This document shows positions 34,190 through 43,223 of a stretch of 64,000 nt of DNA, in pieces; the first letter of the stretch is position 1, and every line of letters starts with the position of its first letter. The stretch comes from Brachypterus glaber. Its lineage: Eukaryota; Arthropoda; Insecta; Coleoptera; Kateretidae. The notes below the pieces were generated by a model, which made no database searches, was not told the origin of the DNA, and saw nothing but the letters and a program-made list of their open reading frames with translations. The stretch lies in assembly GCA_958510825.1 (NCBI GenBank), contig OY294050.1, positions 43,661,249-43,725,248 on the forward strand. The letters run 5' to 3'. The translations under genes were made by a program, and so were the position numbers.

Positions 34190-34470
34190 TAACTGTACTC
34201 CCTTGGAGGATAGACACCAGATAACTTTAAATATAGGTATTTTAGGAGCTTTCTTTGTACTCTTTATACTTGCGGGCACAAAATTGTAAGTTTCCTCAAA
34301 AGGAAAAAAAAATAAGATTTCAAGCCATTTAAATTTTTCACTTTTACAAAAATTACAGACAATTTTCAACGAGTTTTTACGATATATGGGTAATTTTACG
34401 AATTAAGGCCCTTATATTTTTAGAAATTTCTAGTTAAACCTACTGAAAATTTTAAGACAATAAAACAATA
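34190..34470 (-). repeat. Dispersed repeat, copy 2 of 3
   Basis: The minus strand reads CGTAAAAACTCGTTGAAAAT, then TGTAATTTTTGTAAAAGTG, then GGCTTGAAATCTTATTTTTT, matching 41660-41800 and 4148-4262. Confidence 0.55.
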
Positions 34471-34487
34471 TGAGGTTCTCCCTACCC

Positions 34488-34848
34488 TTGCGACTTTACA
34501 ATCACGCTGAAAAAACTCTGGAAACATTCTAATAACATTTTGTAATCATGCTGTTACCAGAGTATTTCCAGAGTGTATTTGTGCCCTTTATCCATAACGT
34601 TCCCAGAGTAAAATCAGAGCGTTTTCAGAGTGTTTTCGTTTGGACTTTTTTTTTTTTTTTTTTGAAAAAAAAAAAAAAAAAGTCCAAACCCACTTTGGAT
34701 CTACTGTAAATCAAGCCTGGAACCACTCTGATTCAACTCTGACAAAATGGCACAAAACCACTCTGGAAACACGTTGGCAGCAGAATGTTTTCACTCTGAC
34801 TCTGTTTCCAGAGTGTTTCCAGAGTAAGTTGAAGGTCGCAAGGGTAAT
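34488..34848. mobile_element. Foldback element studded with CTCTGGAAA motifs
   Basis: Ends ACCCTTGCGAC (34489) and GTCGCAAGGGT (34836) are inverted. Between them ACTCTGGAAAC or its complement GTTTCCAGAGT occurs about ten times in both orientations. The centre is a T-run/A-run hairpin flanked by GGACTTT and AAAGTCC (34641-34687). Non-coding; about 360 bp. Confidence 0.75.
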
Positions 34849-35003
34849 ATTGCATACGTGAAAAAATCACATTAGTTCTTAAATATAAGAAGCCGTGAAA
34901 ATTCGCATTCAATCCATTCCATTTCAATTAAATTTAACCGCACCGTGATTAAAATTTGAAGAAAGAAGAAAATTTACTTGTAGCTACAGGCCATCAAATA
35001 ATT

Positions 35004-35450
35004 GTTATTTATGGTACTAGTGGGTAAAGTAAAATATTGCCCATGAGAAAATTAACCTGCGAGGCGTCAGCCAAGCAGGTTAATTTTCGAGAGGGCAATA
35101 TTGGTTTACCCATGAGTGCCATGAAAGGTTTTATCCAATAAATAGCTTAAGACAATTACCAGCTTTATTTTAAATAGATAAACTCAATAATAACCCCCGC
35201 GTGGCTTTTACTTTATTGAGTGGATAATTATTTATTTTACCCACTTAACTGTTACTTGTCAAATTATTTTCTTGTAAATGTCATTAAAATTTTTAATAAA
35301 AATATGAATTCCTAAGCTATTTATTGGATAAAACCTTGCATGGCACTCATGGGTAAACCGATATTGCCCCCTCGAAAATTAACCTGCTTGGCTGACGGTT
35401 AATTTTCTCATGGGCACTATCTTACTTTACCCACTAGTACCATAAATAAC
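35004..35450. mobile_element. MITE-like element with about 145-bp TIRs
   Basis: GTTATTTATGGTACTAGTGG at the left is the complement of CCACTAGTACCATAAATAAC at the right. The arms also share GGGTAAAGTAA, TGCCCATGAGAAAATTAACC and TTATCCAATAAATAGCTTA. Within each arm GTTAATTTTC and its complement form a smaller hairpin. The centre is unique. Non-coding. Confidence 0.8.
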
Positions 35451-36041
35451 TATTATGTGCCTGTCTTTTAGCGGTTTTTCCAGCTATAAATTTCAAAATT
35501 AATACAAGAATAAACGCATATATTTTGCCATTTCCAGGAAAATCATTGCATTTTAATTTCACAAAACAAAAACGCATTCCGTCCGTCAGGTCGAGTGACA
35601 TTTCAATTTGATTTTGTTGAGTGATTTTCGTTTTAATTTCAAAATATAAAAATCCTAAAATGATATTAGTTTCAACATTTGAGGGATTTAGGATCAAAAG
35701 TCAAAGTTTTTCAAAAATGAGATTTTTATACCATTAAATACATATTCCAATAGGTAACAAAATAAAATATACAGGGCGATTCACCTAACAGAAATCACTC
35801 GAATTATGACGTTATTAACTTATCCAAATAAAATTTATACCAATTAATAATAGACCCAATAAGCTAGAAGTGTGCTCAAAAAAAAGTTTGCTACTAGCTT
35901 TTGTTTTCGAGAGTCATTAATAAAATATCAATACAATATTTTACTAAAGTAATAGTTGTTTAAAAAATATTTAATAATTTTAAATTATTTAATTTAGTTA
36001 GATAATTTTTTCCCTTATAATAATATAATATAATAATAATA
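35451..36041. other. Unassigned stretch with one TA-CAGGG end
   Basis: TA then CAGGGCGATTCACCTAACAG at 35771 looks like the left end of a TA-flanked element whose right end I could not find. The 87-residue minus-strand frame at 35434-35697 has no motif. Confidence 0.35.
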
Positions 36042-36838
36042 TTGTAGGTTAGTTTTTTGGGGTATTCAATTAAAAAACTTCTTTTCTCTAAATTGTGACG
36101 TTTCAATAGGGCTTTTCTATCGTTTTCGAACCTTTAATTAATAAATACTGAATTAGCATAATTAACAACAATAAATTAAGGTATGAGCAAAATATTTTCT
36201 GCCACTATACTTACAAATTAAAATTCAACACATCTACAAACATTTTACCATAAAGTTTGACGTTATACATCCTATTTTAAATACATAAATACAGTTTTCT
36301 ACATAAATTACAGATACAAACATTGACAGGTTAAAAAATTTCTTCTTCTTCTTCTTCTTCTACTACTATTTGGCATGGCTGAACACACAGAACTAGAAAC
36401 AAAGAGGGAACCTAAGTACCTTTTGGGAAGTATGTCATTTTTGTATTTGTACCAAATTAAAGTAGACTCCACTTAACCCCTCAACATCTGATTTTTTATT
36501 TATCGAGTCTTTTTCTTTTTTTATAAAAATCATTTCTACAATTTCTCTTTTTCTCTTATGTTTTTCATTATACAGAATATCCACGTTTTCTAGATCTTCT
36601 GTATGGCCAAAATCTACAGTATGTTGTGTTAGGGCCGTGCTCTTTCTCTGTTTCCAGATTTCATAGAGCTTTCTTTAGACTTTCTGGACACTTAATTTAT
36701 TGTTGTTAATTATGCTAATTCAGTATTTATTAATTAAAGGTTCGAAAACGATAAGAAGGCCCTATCGAAACGTCACAATTTAGAGAAAAGAAGTTTTTTA
36801 ATTGAATACCTCCGATACCCCAAAACCCTAACCTACAA
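36042..36838 (-). mobile_element. Penelope-like element remnant with inverted terminal arms
   Basis: Arms 36042-36180 and 36691-36838 are inverted copies (landmarks TTGTAGGTTAG, TTTTTTAATTGAATACC, AATTGTGACGTTTC, TTTCGAACCTTTAATTAATA). Between them, on the minus strand, lies a fragment that reads like a Penelope GIY-YIG endonuclease C-terminus. Penelope-like elements are known for terminal repeats in direct or inverted arrangement and for ribozyme-like motifs there. Each arm has a CCCTAT-type segment followed by GAAACGTC, compatible with a decayed hammerhead. A (CTT)n run lies at about 36343-36360. Confidence 0.6.
36435..36674 (-). pseudogene. Penelope-type GIY-YIG endonuclease C-terminal fragment
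   Basis: An open frame of about 79 residues reads RKLYEIWKQRKSTALTQHT, then VDFGHTEDLENVDILYNEK, then HKRKREIVEMIFIKKEKDSI and NKKSDVEGLSGVYFNLV. The pattern ALxQHxxxxGHxxxxxxVxIL followed by KRxxxExxxIKK...SxNxKxDxxxLSxxY is what I know from the C-terminal end of Penelope-like endonucleases (nicking, target-primed integration). The catalytic GIY-YIG start and the RT are missing, and an in-frame stop precedes the fragment. No initiation codon is expected. The strand agrees with the flanking arm that carries the 3' features. Identification is from residue pattern alone. Confidence 0.6.
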
Positions 36839-37064
36839 AATTATTTAATTTTTAAATTTATTAATAAAATTTACATATAAGGATTACTTAGTAAGAATCC
36901 TGTGAATTTTTATCCATTTTCATCTCCATTTAGATTTTCAAGATGAGACTTTAAATGTCATAAGAGTTATATAAATTGTCAAACTTAAATATTCTTTAAA
37001 TTGGATAAACAAACTTTAATATTTTAAAAGGAGACATTTTTAATATGCGGCTATCGTCAAATGA
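36839..37064. other. Short spacer
   Basis: AT-rich, nothing recognised. Confidence 0.3.
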
Positions 37065-37773
37065 ACATTAGGAGGGACAAAAAGGTAACAACTTCCTTCT
37101 TTATTCAGATTAAAATATAATGCTGTATCGCAACTTATAAAATTAGTTCTCGAAGGTATGGATGGTAACAAAAAATGTTTGACTATAGTTCTAGATCTCG
37201 CCAAGGCATTTGACACTGTTGACCATGGGCTGCTTCTTAGGAGGCTGGAAGATATTGGCATTCGCGGCATAACGTTAAATCTCTTTAAAAATTACATTTC
37301 AAACAGACGTCAAAGAGTTAAAATAAATAATGTTTTCAGTGACCCATTGACTGTAACCAGAGGCGTGCCTCAGGGTACAGTCATGGGCCCTATTTTATTC
37401 CTAATTTACATTAACTCAATTTTTGACCTAAAAAATTTTAAAGGACAGATTTTCTCATATGCCGACGATACCGCCATTGTCTTCATAGCAAATTCCTGGG
37501 AGTAAGTCTATGGTCTTGCTGAGGATGGACTAAAGGAAGTAAAGCATTGGCTCGACTCAAGTCTTCTCAGTCTAAATGTTGAAAAAACTAATTTTGTTAC
37601 CTTCACTCTAACAAATGCTGGCCGACCAGTTAATAATAAACTGAAAATTCATAATTTAAACTGTTCTGATAACTGTAATTGTCCTTTTATAATACGCAAA
37701 ATAACAGTTAAATACTTGGGCGTACTCGTCGATCAGCATCTAAAGTGGAGGGAACACGCAAACTATTTAAGTA
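37065..37773 (+). pseudogene. Retrotransposon A, RT part upstream of the 898-bp insertion
   Basis: RT homology starts mid-domain near 37065 (GRDKKVTTSFF, then after a shift FRLKYNAVSQLIKLVLEGMD). The frame at 37158-37505 (115 residues) has motif A VLDLAKAFDTVDH (11-23), motif B GVPQGTVMGPILFLIYIN (69-86) and motif C SYADDTAIV (100-108). A frameshift at the TAA near 37503 leads into VYGLAEDGLKEVKHWL, DSSLLSLNVEKTNFVTF and VKYLGVLVDQHLKWREHANYLS, ending exactly at the inserted element. The sequence resumes at 38674. The same lineage as 12765-13196, judged by the C-terminal part. Confidence 0.85.
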
Positions 37774-38671
37774 GAGGAAAGTCGCCTAATTTCGGATACC
37801 ATTTACAATGTATTCAATATTTAATACTCGGTATTACTTTTTGATATTTTTTTTATATAACCAGATACAACTTATTATAGCGAACCATGATTTATTATAA
37901 AAGCAATTTTATTACAGTTTTTCCAAAAAACACGGTTAAAAAAAATCAGCGCATTTTTGTGCATTTGAAAAAGGGCTCCTAATTTCGGACATATCCGAAA
38001 AAATTTTTTCAAGAGTAGATCTGGATCCCATTGCTTATGTTTCTTGTTATTCCTTCACATTTAAGACGTAATTTAATCATTAAGCGATTTTCTACGAAAT
38101 ACTATAGGAACTATAATTTTAGATTCCCAATTTCGAATATCTTAGTATCTTAGGTAATTTTCGTTTTTTCAAAATTGTTTATCTTAGTTTGTTGTATCAT
38201 TATAAAAATAATAATTAATGGTTGGTTATCCTGAATAAAAATTAACTTGCGGATATCCGAAATTGGGAATCAAATGCACAAAAATGGTCTATCCGAAATT
38301 AGGCAACTTTCTGCTTTTTAGATTAGAAATTTGTAGCATGTTTACGTTTTCAAATTGCTTAATTATGAATAGTGGATCAACTTAACTAACATCATAACTT
38401 ACCCAAGACAGAATCACGAACTTTTATAACGATTATTTCTAAAATAAACAAGCATAATAATGCAACTGAGCACAAAACTGCCATTTGCAATATAAACGAT
38501 TTGTGCTGCCATTTAAAGGGGAGAAGCTCTACCGTTATCATATTACAGGACGGATTTAGTTTGACTTTTGGCTTCACATAAAAGTAGGTTTCTGTTTACC
38601 TTTGCAGACAGTACCTTAAATACACCACTATCCGAAATTTGGAAACCATCCGAAATTAGGCGCATTTCCTC
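37774..38671. mobile_element. 898-bp TIR element with TA target duplication, inserted in retrotransposon A
   Basis: Left end GAGGAAAGTCGCCTAATTTC and right end GAAATTAGGCGCATTTCCTC are inverted, each next to TA (37772-37773 and 38672-38673). Removing the element with one TA rejoins the RT frame as NYLS followed by TRLRRLIYKF, which fixes the ends. About seven copies of CCTAATTTCGGAT or its complement are scattered through it in both orientations. No transposase is encoded. The TA duplication fits Tc1/mariner-type mobilisation. Confidence 0.85.
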
Positions 38672-38673
38672 TA

Positions 38674-39054
38674 CTAGGCTGAGGAGACTGATATACAAGT
38701 TTTATCAACTTAGATCCATTTTGTCTCGTCAGCTTCTGTATTTAGTGTATAGTGCTTTGGCGGAATCTGTGATTAGATACTGCATTCGTATCTGGGGTTC
38801 CATGTTTGACAATTCAATCAATGGCTTAGAGGTCACGCAAAAAACTTTGTTAAAAATAATATTTAATAAAACTCGTTTGTACTCTACCGATCTACTGTTT
38901 CATGAAACTCACTTATTTTCAGTCAGGCAACTTTTTATTTACCACACAGTCTTTTGGACACACCAAAATATTAAAGAATTTCCAGTTAGTTGACATTTTG
39001 AGAATAATCTTAGTGTCCCATTATATAAAAAAAATGGTACACAAAAGTCCTTTT
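38674..39054 (+). pseudogene. Retrotransposon A, middle of the C-terminal region
   Basis: It continues the protein after the TA element: RLRRLIYKFYQLRSILSRQL, LYLVYSALAESVIRYCIRIW, VTQKTLLKIIFNKTRLYST, LFHETHLFSVRQLFIYHTVF. A stop at 38991-38993 is followed, in a shifted frame, by HFENNLSVPLYKKNGTQKSF, and the sequence is then cut by retrotransposon B near 39055. The ATG at 38568 belongs to the inserted element and is not a real start. Confidence 0.8.
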
Positions 39055-40198
39055 ATTATTTTTTTTTTTATTTATTTACGGGATACCCCCTTTTTTAAAT
39101 ATTACAAAAATGTTTTCACATTAAATATGTTAAAATAAATTAATAATTAATAATAATTAAGTTAGAAATATATGAAATAATTATTAAATACATAAAAATC
39201 AGATTACATAATAGAATGTAGGAAAATAAAATAAAATACATATCTTCTAACGGGGAGTGACTGAAACTATTGAATGACTAGCTCAGTACGTTTTAACCTA
39301 TATTTCAACTGACCCAATGATATTCCAGTTATATTAACCATCGGATTCAAATTTGATAGTTGCATCATTCTGTTCAATGGGCTATGGTATGTATAATTGG
39401 AGTTATGAAAACCTATATAAAATAAAAAATTTGTTCGCGTCCTGTAATTTGTGTTAAAATTGATTTTAGCCAAAATAGTGGGACATTCTAGTTTTCCAGA
39501 CAGTACTGAGTTAAGAATGCAAAGATCAGATTTATAACGACACTGAAGTAGAGTGTCAACCTTTATCCGATCGTTAATAGCTGCATAGTTATAAACAAAG
39601 TTTTCTCTTGTTATACCAAGTCTATATCCTGCAATCCTCATAAAGCGACGTTGGACAGATTCTATTAAATCGATATTGATTTGGTAGCATGGTGACCATA
39701 TTACTGCTGCGTATTCAAGGTTAGGTCTTACTATAGTGCAGTAAAGGTGTTTATAGGTCTCAACTGTGAATTCACCACTCATTCTTGTAACATAGCCTAG
39801 AATTTGTAGGGTTTTTATGATACAACCCCGTATGTGACTGTTGAAGTTTAACTGTTTGTCGAAGACAACTCCTAAATCTTTAATTTCTTCAACTATTTGT
39901 AGTTGGGTACCATTCATTTCATAATAGCTTTCTAAAGGTCTTAAGATTCTATGAAACGTAATTGAGTAGCATTTACTTATGTTTAAGGTCATACCATGTT
40001 TTTTAAACCAAATAATTAAATTATCCATGTCACACTGAACAAGATACTGATCACAGATTGACCGCACCATCTTATATAACTTTAGGTCATCTGCAAACAG
40101 TAGTATTTCACAATATTTTATTACCAAAACAATATCGTTTATAAATAAAAGAAAAAGGAGAGGTCCAATATGTGAGCCCTGAGATACTCCAGAGGTTA
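39055..40198 (-). mobile_element. Retrotransposon B, 5'-truncated, inserted in retrotransposon A
   Basis: Minus-strand element with its A-rich tail at the left (plus-strand T run at about 39058-39068) and a 5' truncation at about 40198 within RT motif B. Retrotransposon A sequence resumes at once with KYAPKFYNKIP, which completes the C-terminus begun at 38674. B is therefore younger than A. Exact ends and target duplication are unclear by a few bases. Confidence 0.85.
39267..40197 (-). CDS. Reverse transcriptase and C-terminal domain of retrotransposon B, 5' partial
   Basis: The frame opens at the truncation with VTSGVSQGSHIGPLLFLLFI (motif B) and is unbroken to the stop at 39267, about 309 residues. 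Motif C is LLFADDLKLY, followed by IWFKKHGMTLNISKC, DLGVVFDKQLNFNSHI, TIVRPNLEYAAVIWSP, LIESVQRRFMRIAGYR and a C-terminal RTRTNFLF...SPLNRMMQL...GISLGQLKYRL. Motif A and the endonuclease are lost, so no activity is expected. The intact frame marks it as the youngest retrotransposon here. A predicted internal ATG at 40127 is not a true start. Confidence 0.85.
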
Positions 40199-40305
40199 CA
40201 AGTATGCTCCTAAATTCTATAATAAAATTCCTGTTTGTTTAAAAAAGGTTGCAAATCAACAAAAGTTTAAATCAGAATTAAAAAAAAATTATTTATCTAG
40301 GGGCT
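40199..40305 (+). pseudogene. Retrotransposon A, C-terminal end
   Basis: Reads KYAPKFYNKIPVCLKKVANQ, then QKFKSELKKNYLSRG and a TAG at 40303-40305. It matches the end of the 12765-13196 frame (YARKWFNMIPENIKN, QKYELKKYVL) and so completes the split protein. Confidence 0.75.
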
Positions 40306-40499
40306 AGTTTAAATACTTGACGTCACATACTTGAGTACTTTTTTACTGATATACGAGGACTGTTAAAAATATTAAATATCTTATTCTTCAAATATGGATT
40401 TAGGTTGCAAAAACATTGCTTTCCCATTTTGAAAATTTTCAAAATTTCGGAAAGCCTTGTATTCGTGCAAAAATTTTCAAATTATTTTTTGTGTATTTT
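40306..40499. other. Probable 3' UTR of retrotransposon A and spacer
   Basis: AT-rich. No poly(A) or tandem tail could be fixed. Confidence 0.3.
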
Positions 40500-41165
40500 T
40501 GCGTTTTATGACGTTTATATAAATCAATTACGAGCAAAAATAAAATATATCGATCGGTCGGTCGGTCGGTCGGTCGATCGGTCTGTCCGGGAAATCTTGT
40601 GGGCACGATAACTTAAGAACGCTTTAAGCTAGAGACTTGAAATTTGGCATACACTGTATTACAGGTATGTTACCAAAAGTTCTAGCTCGGGATTGTTTTT
40701 GGTAAACATTGGTGTGCGGCAAAAATTTGAAAATTAATGTATGGGGGTTTTCAAGGATGCTGAAATTGAATCTGATAATAATTTCTTTTTAACTCCACCT
40801 CCACGGGGGTCGGGGGGTAAATATTTTTAAATATTTTCAATATTTCCGTGAAGATTGGTATATAGGGGTTTTGTGGTCGATGAATATAAATCTGATAATA
40901 TTTTTTTCCTAATTTCACCCCTGAGGGGTGGGGGATAGTTTTCGTGAAAACTGGTGTATTGGGGTTTTTGAGGTTGCTGAAAGTGAATATGATAATACAA
41001 ATATTCTAAATCCACCCCCTGAGGGGTGAGGGGTAGTTGTGAAAGGGAATCTGATTATAACAAAATTCTAACTTCACCCCCAAAGGGACAGAGGGTAGTT
41101 TTCGTGAAAATTGGTATACTAAGGTTTTTAGGGTTGCTAAAAGTGAATCTGATAATAAAAAAATC
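40500..41165 (+). repeat. GGTC-microsatellite repeat family with degenerate internal units, copy 1
   Basis: GACGTTTATATAAATCAATT and ACGAGCAAAAATAAA lead to (GGTC)n at 40555-40583 and CTGTCCGGGAAAT, then CACGATAACTTAAGAACGCT and TTAAGCTAGAGACTTGAAAT. It continues with about four degenerate units of about 105 bp (40740-41165) containing CACCCCTGAGGGGTG, TTTTCGTGAAAA and TTTTTGAGGTTGCTGAAAGT. A shorter copy lies at 60700-60950. Non-coding. Confidence 0.65.
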
Positions 41166-41639
41166 CATTTTACGAGCGGATGTGAAAAATGGGAAAGCTC
41201 TTTTACTGGGCAGTGTATTAAAATTGGTTTGAAAAATGAATTTACTATAAGGAAAAATAAATGAATTTTCGAAATTGTGCATTTTCAGTTAGTTATGTTT
41301 AAAATTTAGATAAGTATAACTGCAGCTCAAAAACAAAAGCTAGTGGAAAACTTTTGTTTAGGCGAACTTGTAACTTGTTGGGTTTGGACTTTTTATATTT
41401 AAATGAGAAGAAAATCCGAAAACCAGCAACACAGGGAAATAAATACGAGAATAAAAATATTATGTACATAGTTTTGATATATAACCCTTCCCTACCTCCG
41501 AAAGAAAAATATTAAAAATTTGACGGTATTCAAACGCATTGGCGATGACATACCTTATATTTTTTTATTACCTTAAAATTTTCATTGAGATGTTACTAGA
41601 AAATTTTGAAAATATAAGAGTTATCACACCTCTCTAAGG
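41166..41639. other. Unassigned stretch
   Basis: No gene or repeat recognised. Confidence 0.3.
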
Positions 41640-41810
41640 GTGGGCCCTTGAAATTCCTAAAATAACCCATAAATCGTAAAAAGTCGTTGAAAATTGTTTG
41701 TAATTTTTATATGAGTGGAAAATTAAAATTGAAATCCTATTTTTTCCTTTTAAGCATACAAAATTAGGTACCAATTTTCAAAAGAATCAATAGATTCTAA
41801 CCCGTGCCGA
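41640..41810 (+). repeat. Dispersed repeat, copy 3 of 3
   Basis: AATCGTAAAAAGTCGTTGAA, then GAGTGGAAAATTAAAATTG, then CAAAATTAGGTACCAATTTT follow the order of 4148-4262. Confidence 0.55.
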
Positions 41811-42023
41811 AACTCCGCCAAAGTTGCCCCTAAAACACTAAAATTTACGAATTTCTGCCATAAATGTGAGCCAAACGGTAAATAAATATTTTAAGAACGT
41901 ATCAGATCGGACTGAATTTATTTTTAATCAAGCATTCTAATAATTATAATTATTCATAATATTAAAAACACTGGAACAATGTCACTGGTATCATAAATGT
42001 ATTATAAAATATTGTAGGTAAAT

Positions 42024-42035
42024 ACCATATGGGTT
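42024..42035. repeat. Left 12-bp target-site duplication
   Basis: ACCATATGGGTT, repeated exactly at 42478-42489, brackets the ribozyme-bearing element. Confidence 0.75.
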
Positions 42036-42125
42036 AGGACAGAAATTTTTAATTTTAAACAAAATTATAAAAATATTAATTTATTATTCCATCAATCTAT
42101 TTTCTAATCATCGTACAGAGTGATA

Positions 42126-42170
42126 TTGGTAGACTGACAGTTTCGGGCTGCTGGCCCTCTTCAGTACCAA
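42126..42170 (-). ncRNA. Hammerhead ribozyme, minus strand
   Basis: Exact reverse complement of the plus-strand ribozyme at 42382-42426, with the same core, stems and predicted cleavage site. On the minus strand it runs from 42170 to 42126, with cleavage expected between 42132 and 42131. Confidence 0.75.
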
Positions 42171-42381
42171 GAGTCAACTCTGCACGCTGATTAAGAAAAC
42201 GTTTTTAGACTTTACTCGCAAAAGGAATATAGCCATTCAAAGTCTCCAGATTAGGAGAGGTATGAGTAGTTGTCTACATCTAGAAATAGATGGCGCACAA
42301 ATCTCCATCAATCTAATGGCTATATTCCTTTTGCGAGTAAAGTCTAAAAACGTTTTCTTAATCAGCGTGCAGAGTTGACTC

Positions 42382-42426
42382 TTGGTACTGAAGAGGGCCA
42401 GCAGCCCGAAACTGTCAGTCTACCAA
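42382..42426 (+). ncRNA. Hammerhead ribozyme, plus strand
   Basis: Complete fold by inspection. Stem I is TTGGTA (42382-42387) with TACCAA (42421-42426), 6 bp. Core box 1 is CTGAAGA (42388-42394), matching CUGANGA. Stem II is GGGC with GCCC around loop CAGCA (42395-42407). Core box 2 is GAA (42408-42410). Stem III is ACT with AGT around GTC (42411-42419), with the A-U pair next to the cleavage base C at 42420. Cleavage would fall between 42420 and 42421. The very short stem III is known from hammerheads of Penelope-like elements and similar retroelements. Activity is not proven; tertiary loop contacts cannot be judged. Confidence 0.8.
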
Positions 42427-42477
42427 TATCACTCTGTACGATGATTAGAAAATAGATTGATGGAATAATAAATTAAA

Positions 42478-42489
42478 ACCATATGGGTT
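42478..42489. repeat. Right 12-bp target-site duplication
   Basis: Exact repeat of 42024-42035. Confidence 0.75.
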
Positions 42490-42863
42490 GCCAAACTTCG
42501 AATGTAATTTTCTGATTTGTAATAAAACTTGGATTTTTGGGCAGGTTTTAATGCGGGGGGGTGGGATACGTACCTGTTGGCCAATGTTACCACAGAGAAT
42601 TGACTTATGCTGGATTCGACCCACAAAAATAAACATGTTACATGTTTTTCACTGCGAACGACGCTTTTAACCTACAAATTTTCGACATGGTGTCCAAACC
42701 AATTTTTATATTTTAATGTATTATTTATTGTTTTTATGTTTGTAAAATGTTCCTTGTCCGTAATATGTTCAATTTAATAATAAATATGACTACGCTCACA
42801 AAATTTTAGGTAAGAAATTTACATATTTTATCTGAAAATGAGATTCAATACAGTCAAAAATAG
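42490..42863. other. Unassigned stretch
   Basis: Short frames on both strands near 42429-42670 have no motif. No repeat recognised. Confidence 0.3.
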
Positions 42864-42990
42864 TATATTATTTACCAAGTGAGAGAAGTTTAACATTTTT
42901 GACCTGCGTCAAATTGCAGGATGAGCGCGCTAGCGCGAAGCCCGCAAGACGCGGTCTAAAATGTTAAATCTTCACTCACGTGGAAAATAT
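42864..42990. repeat. Short palindromic element
   Basis: TATATTATTTACCAAGTGAG pairs imperfectly with CTCACGTGGAAAATATA, and AAGTTTAACATTTT with AAAATGTTAAATCTT, around a GC-rich centre (GAGCGCGCTAGCGCG). About 127 bp. Confidence 0.55.
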
Positions 42991-43020
42991 AGCATTTTTT
43001 TCACTACCAGTACAATTAAT

Positions 43021-43053
43021 TAGCTATTTATTTATTTATTTATTTATTTATTT
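43021..43053. repeat. (TTTA)n microsatellite
   Basis: About eight TTTA units; could be a retroposon tail on the minus strand, but no body was found. Confidence 0.8.
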
Positions 43054-43223
43054 TACTAAAATTAATAAAAAAGCTTATAAATTTAAAATATCACGCTAGC
43101 CGTTTGCGGCCATTAAAAAAACAAATGAATAACTTGACATTTCTGGCAGAAATTTTCTGGTGATCTGCTAAAATTATTAAGTTAGAAAGTGTTTCCGTGT
43201 TAAGTGTAATAAAATATATAAAA

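Larger units (their letters stand above)
42036..42477. mobile_element. 442-bp element with two inverted hammerhead ribozyme arms
   Basis: Arms 42076-42237 and 42315-42476 (162 bp each) are perfect reverse complements by eye; the 77-bp centre (42238-42314) is unique. About 40 bp of AT-rich sequence precede the left arm. Each arm carries one hammerhead ribozyme fold, so each strand has one. A 12-bp direct repeat flanks the whole. Penelope-like terminal repeats and retrozymes are the known DNA carriers of such ribozymes. The inverted arrangement of terminal repeats suggests a short non-autonomous Penelope-like derivative; this is inference, as no protein is present. Confidence 0.75.

Noticed and set aside
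36105..36760. Active hammerhead ribozymes in the Penelope-like arms
   Set aside because: Only the GAAACGTC part is convincing; the CUGANGA core is not present in either arm.
40555..40583. A functional regulatory site in the (GGTC)n run
   Set aside because: A simple microsatellite within a repeat family, present in a shorter form at 60760.
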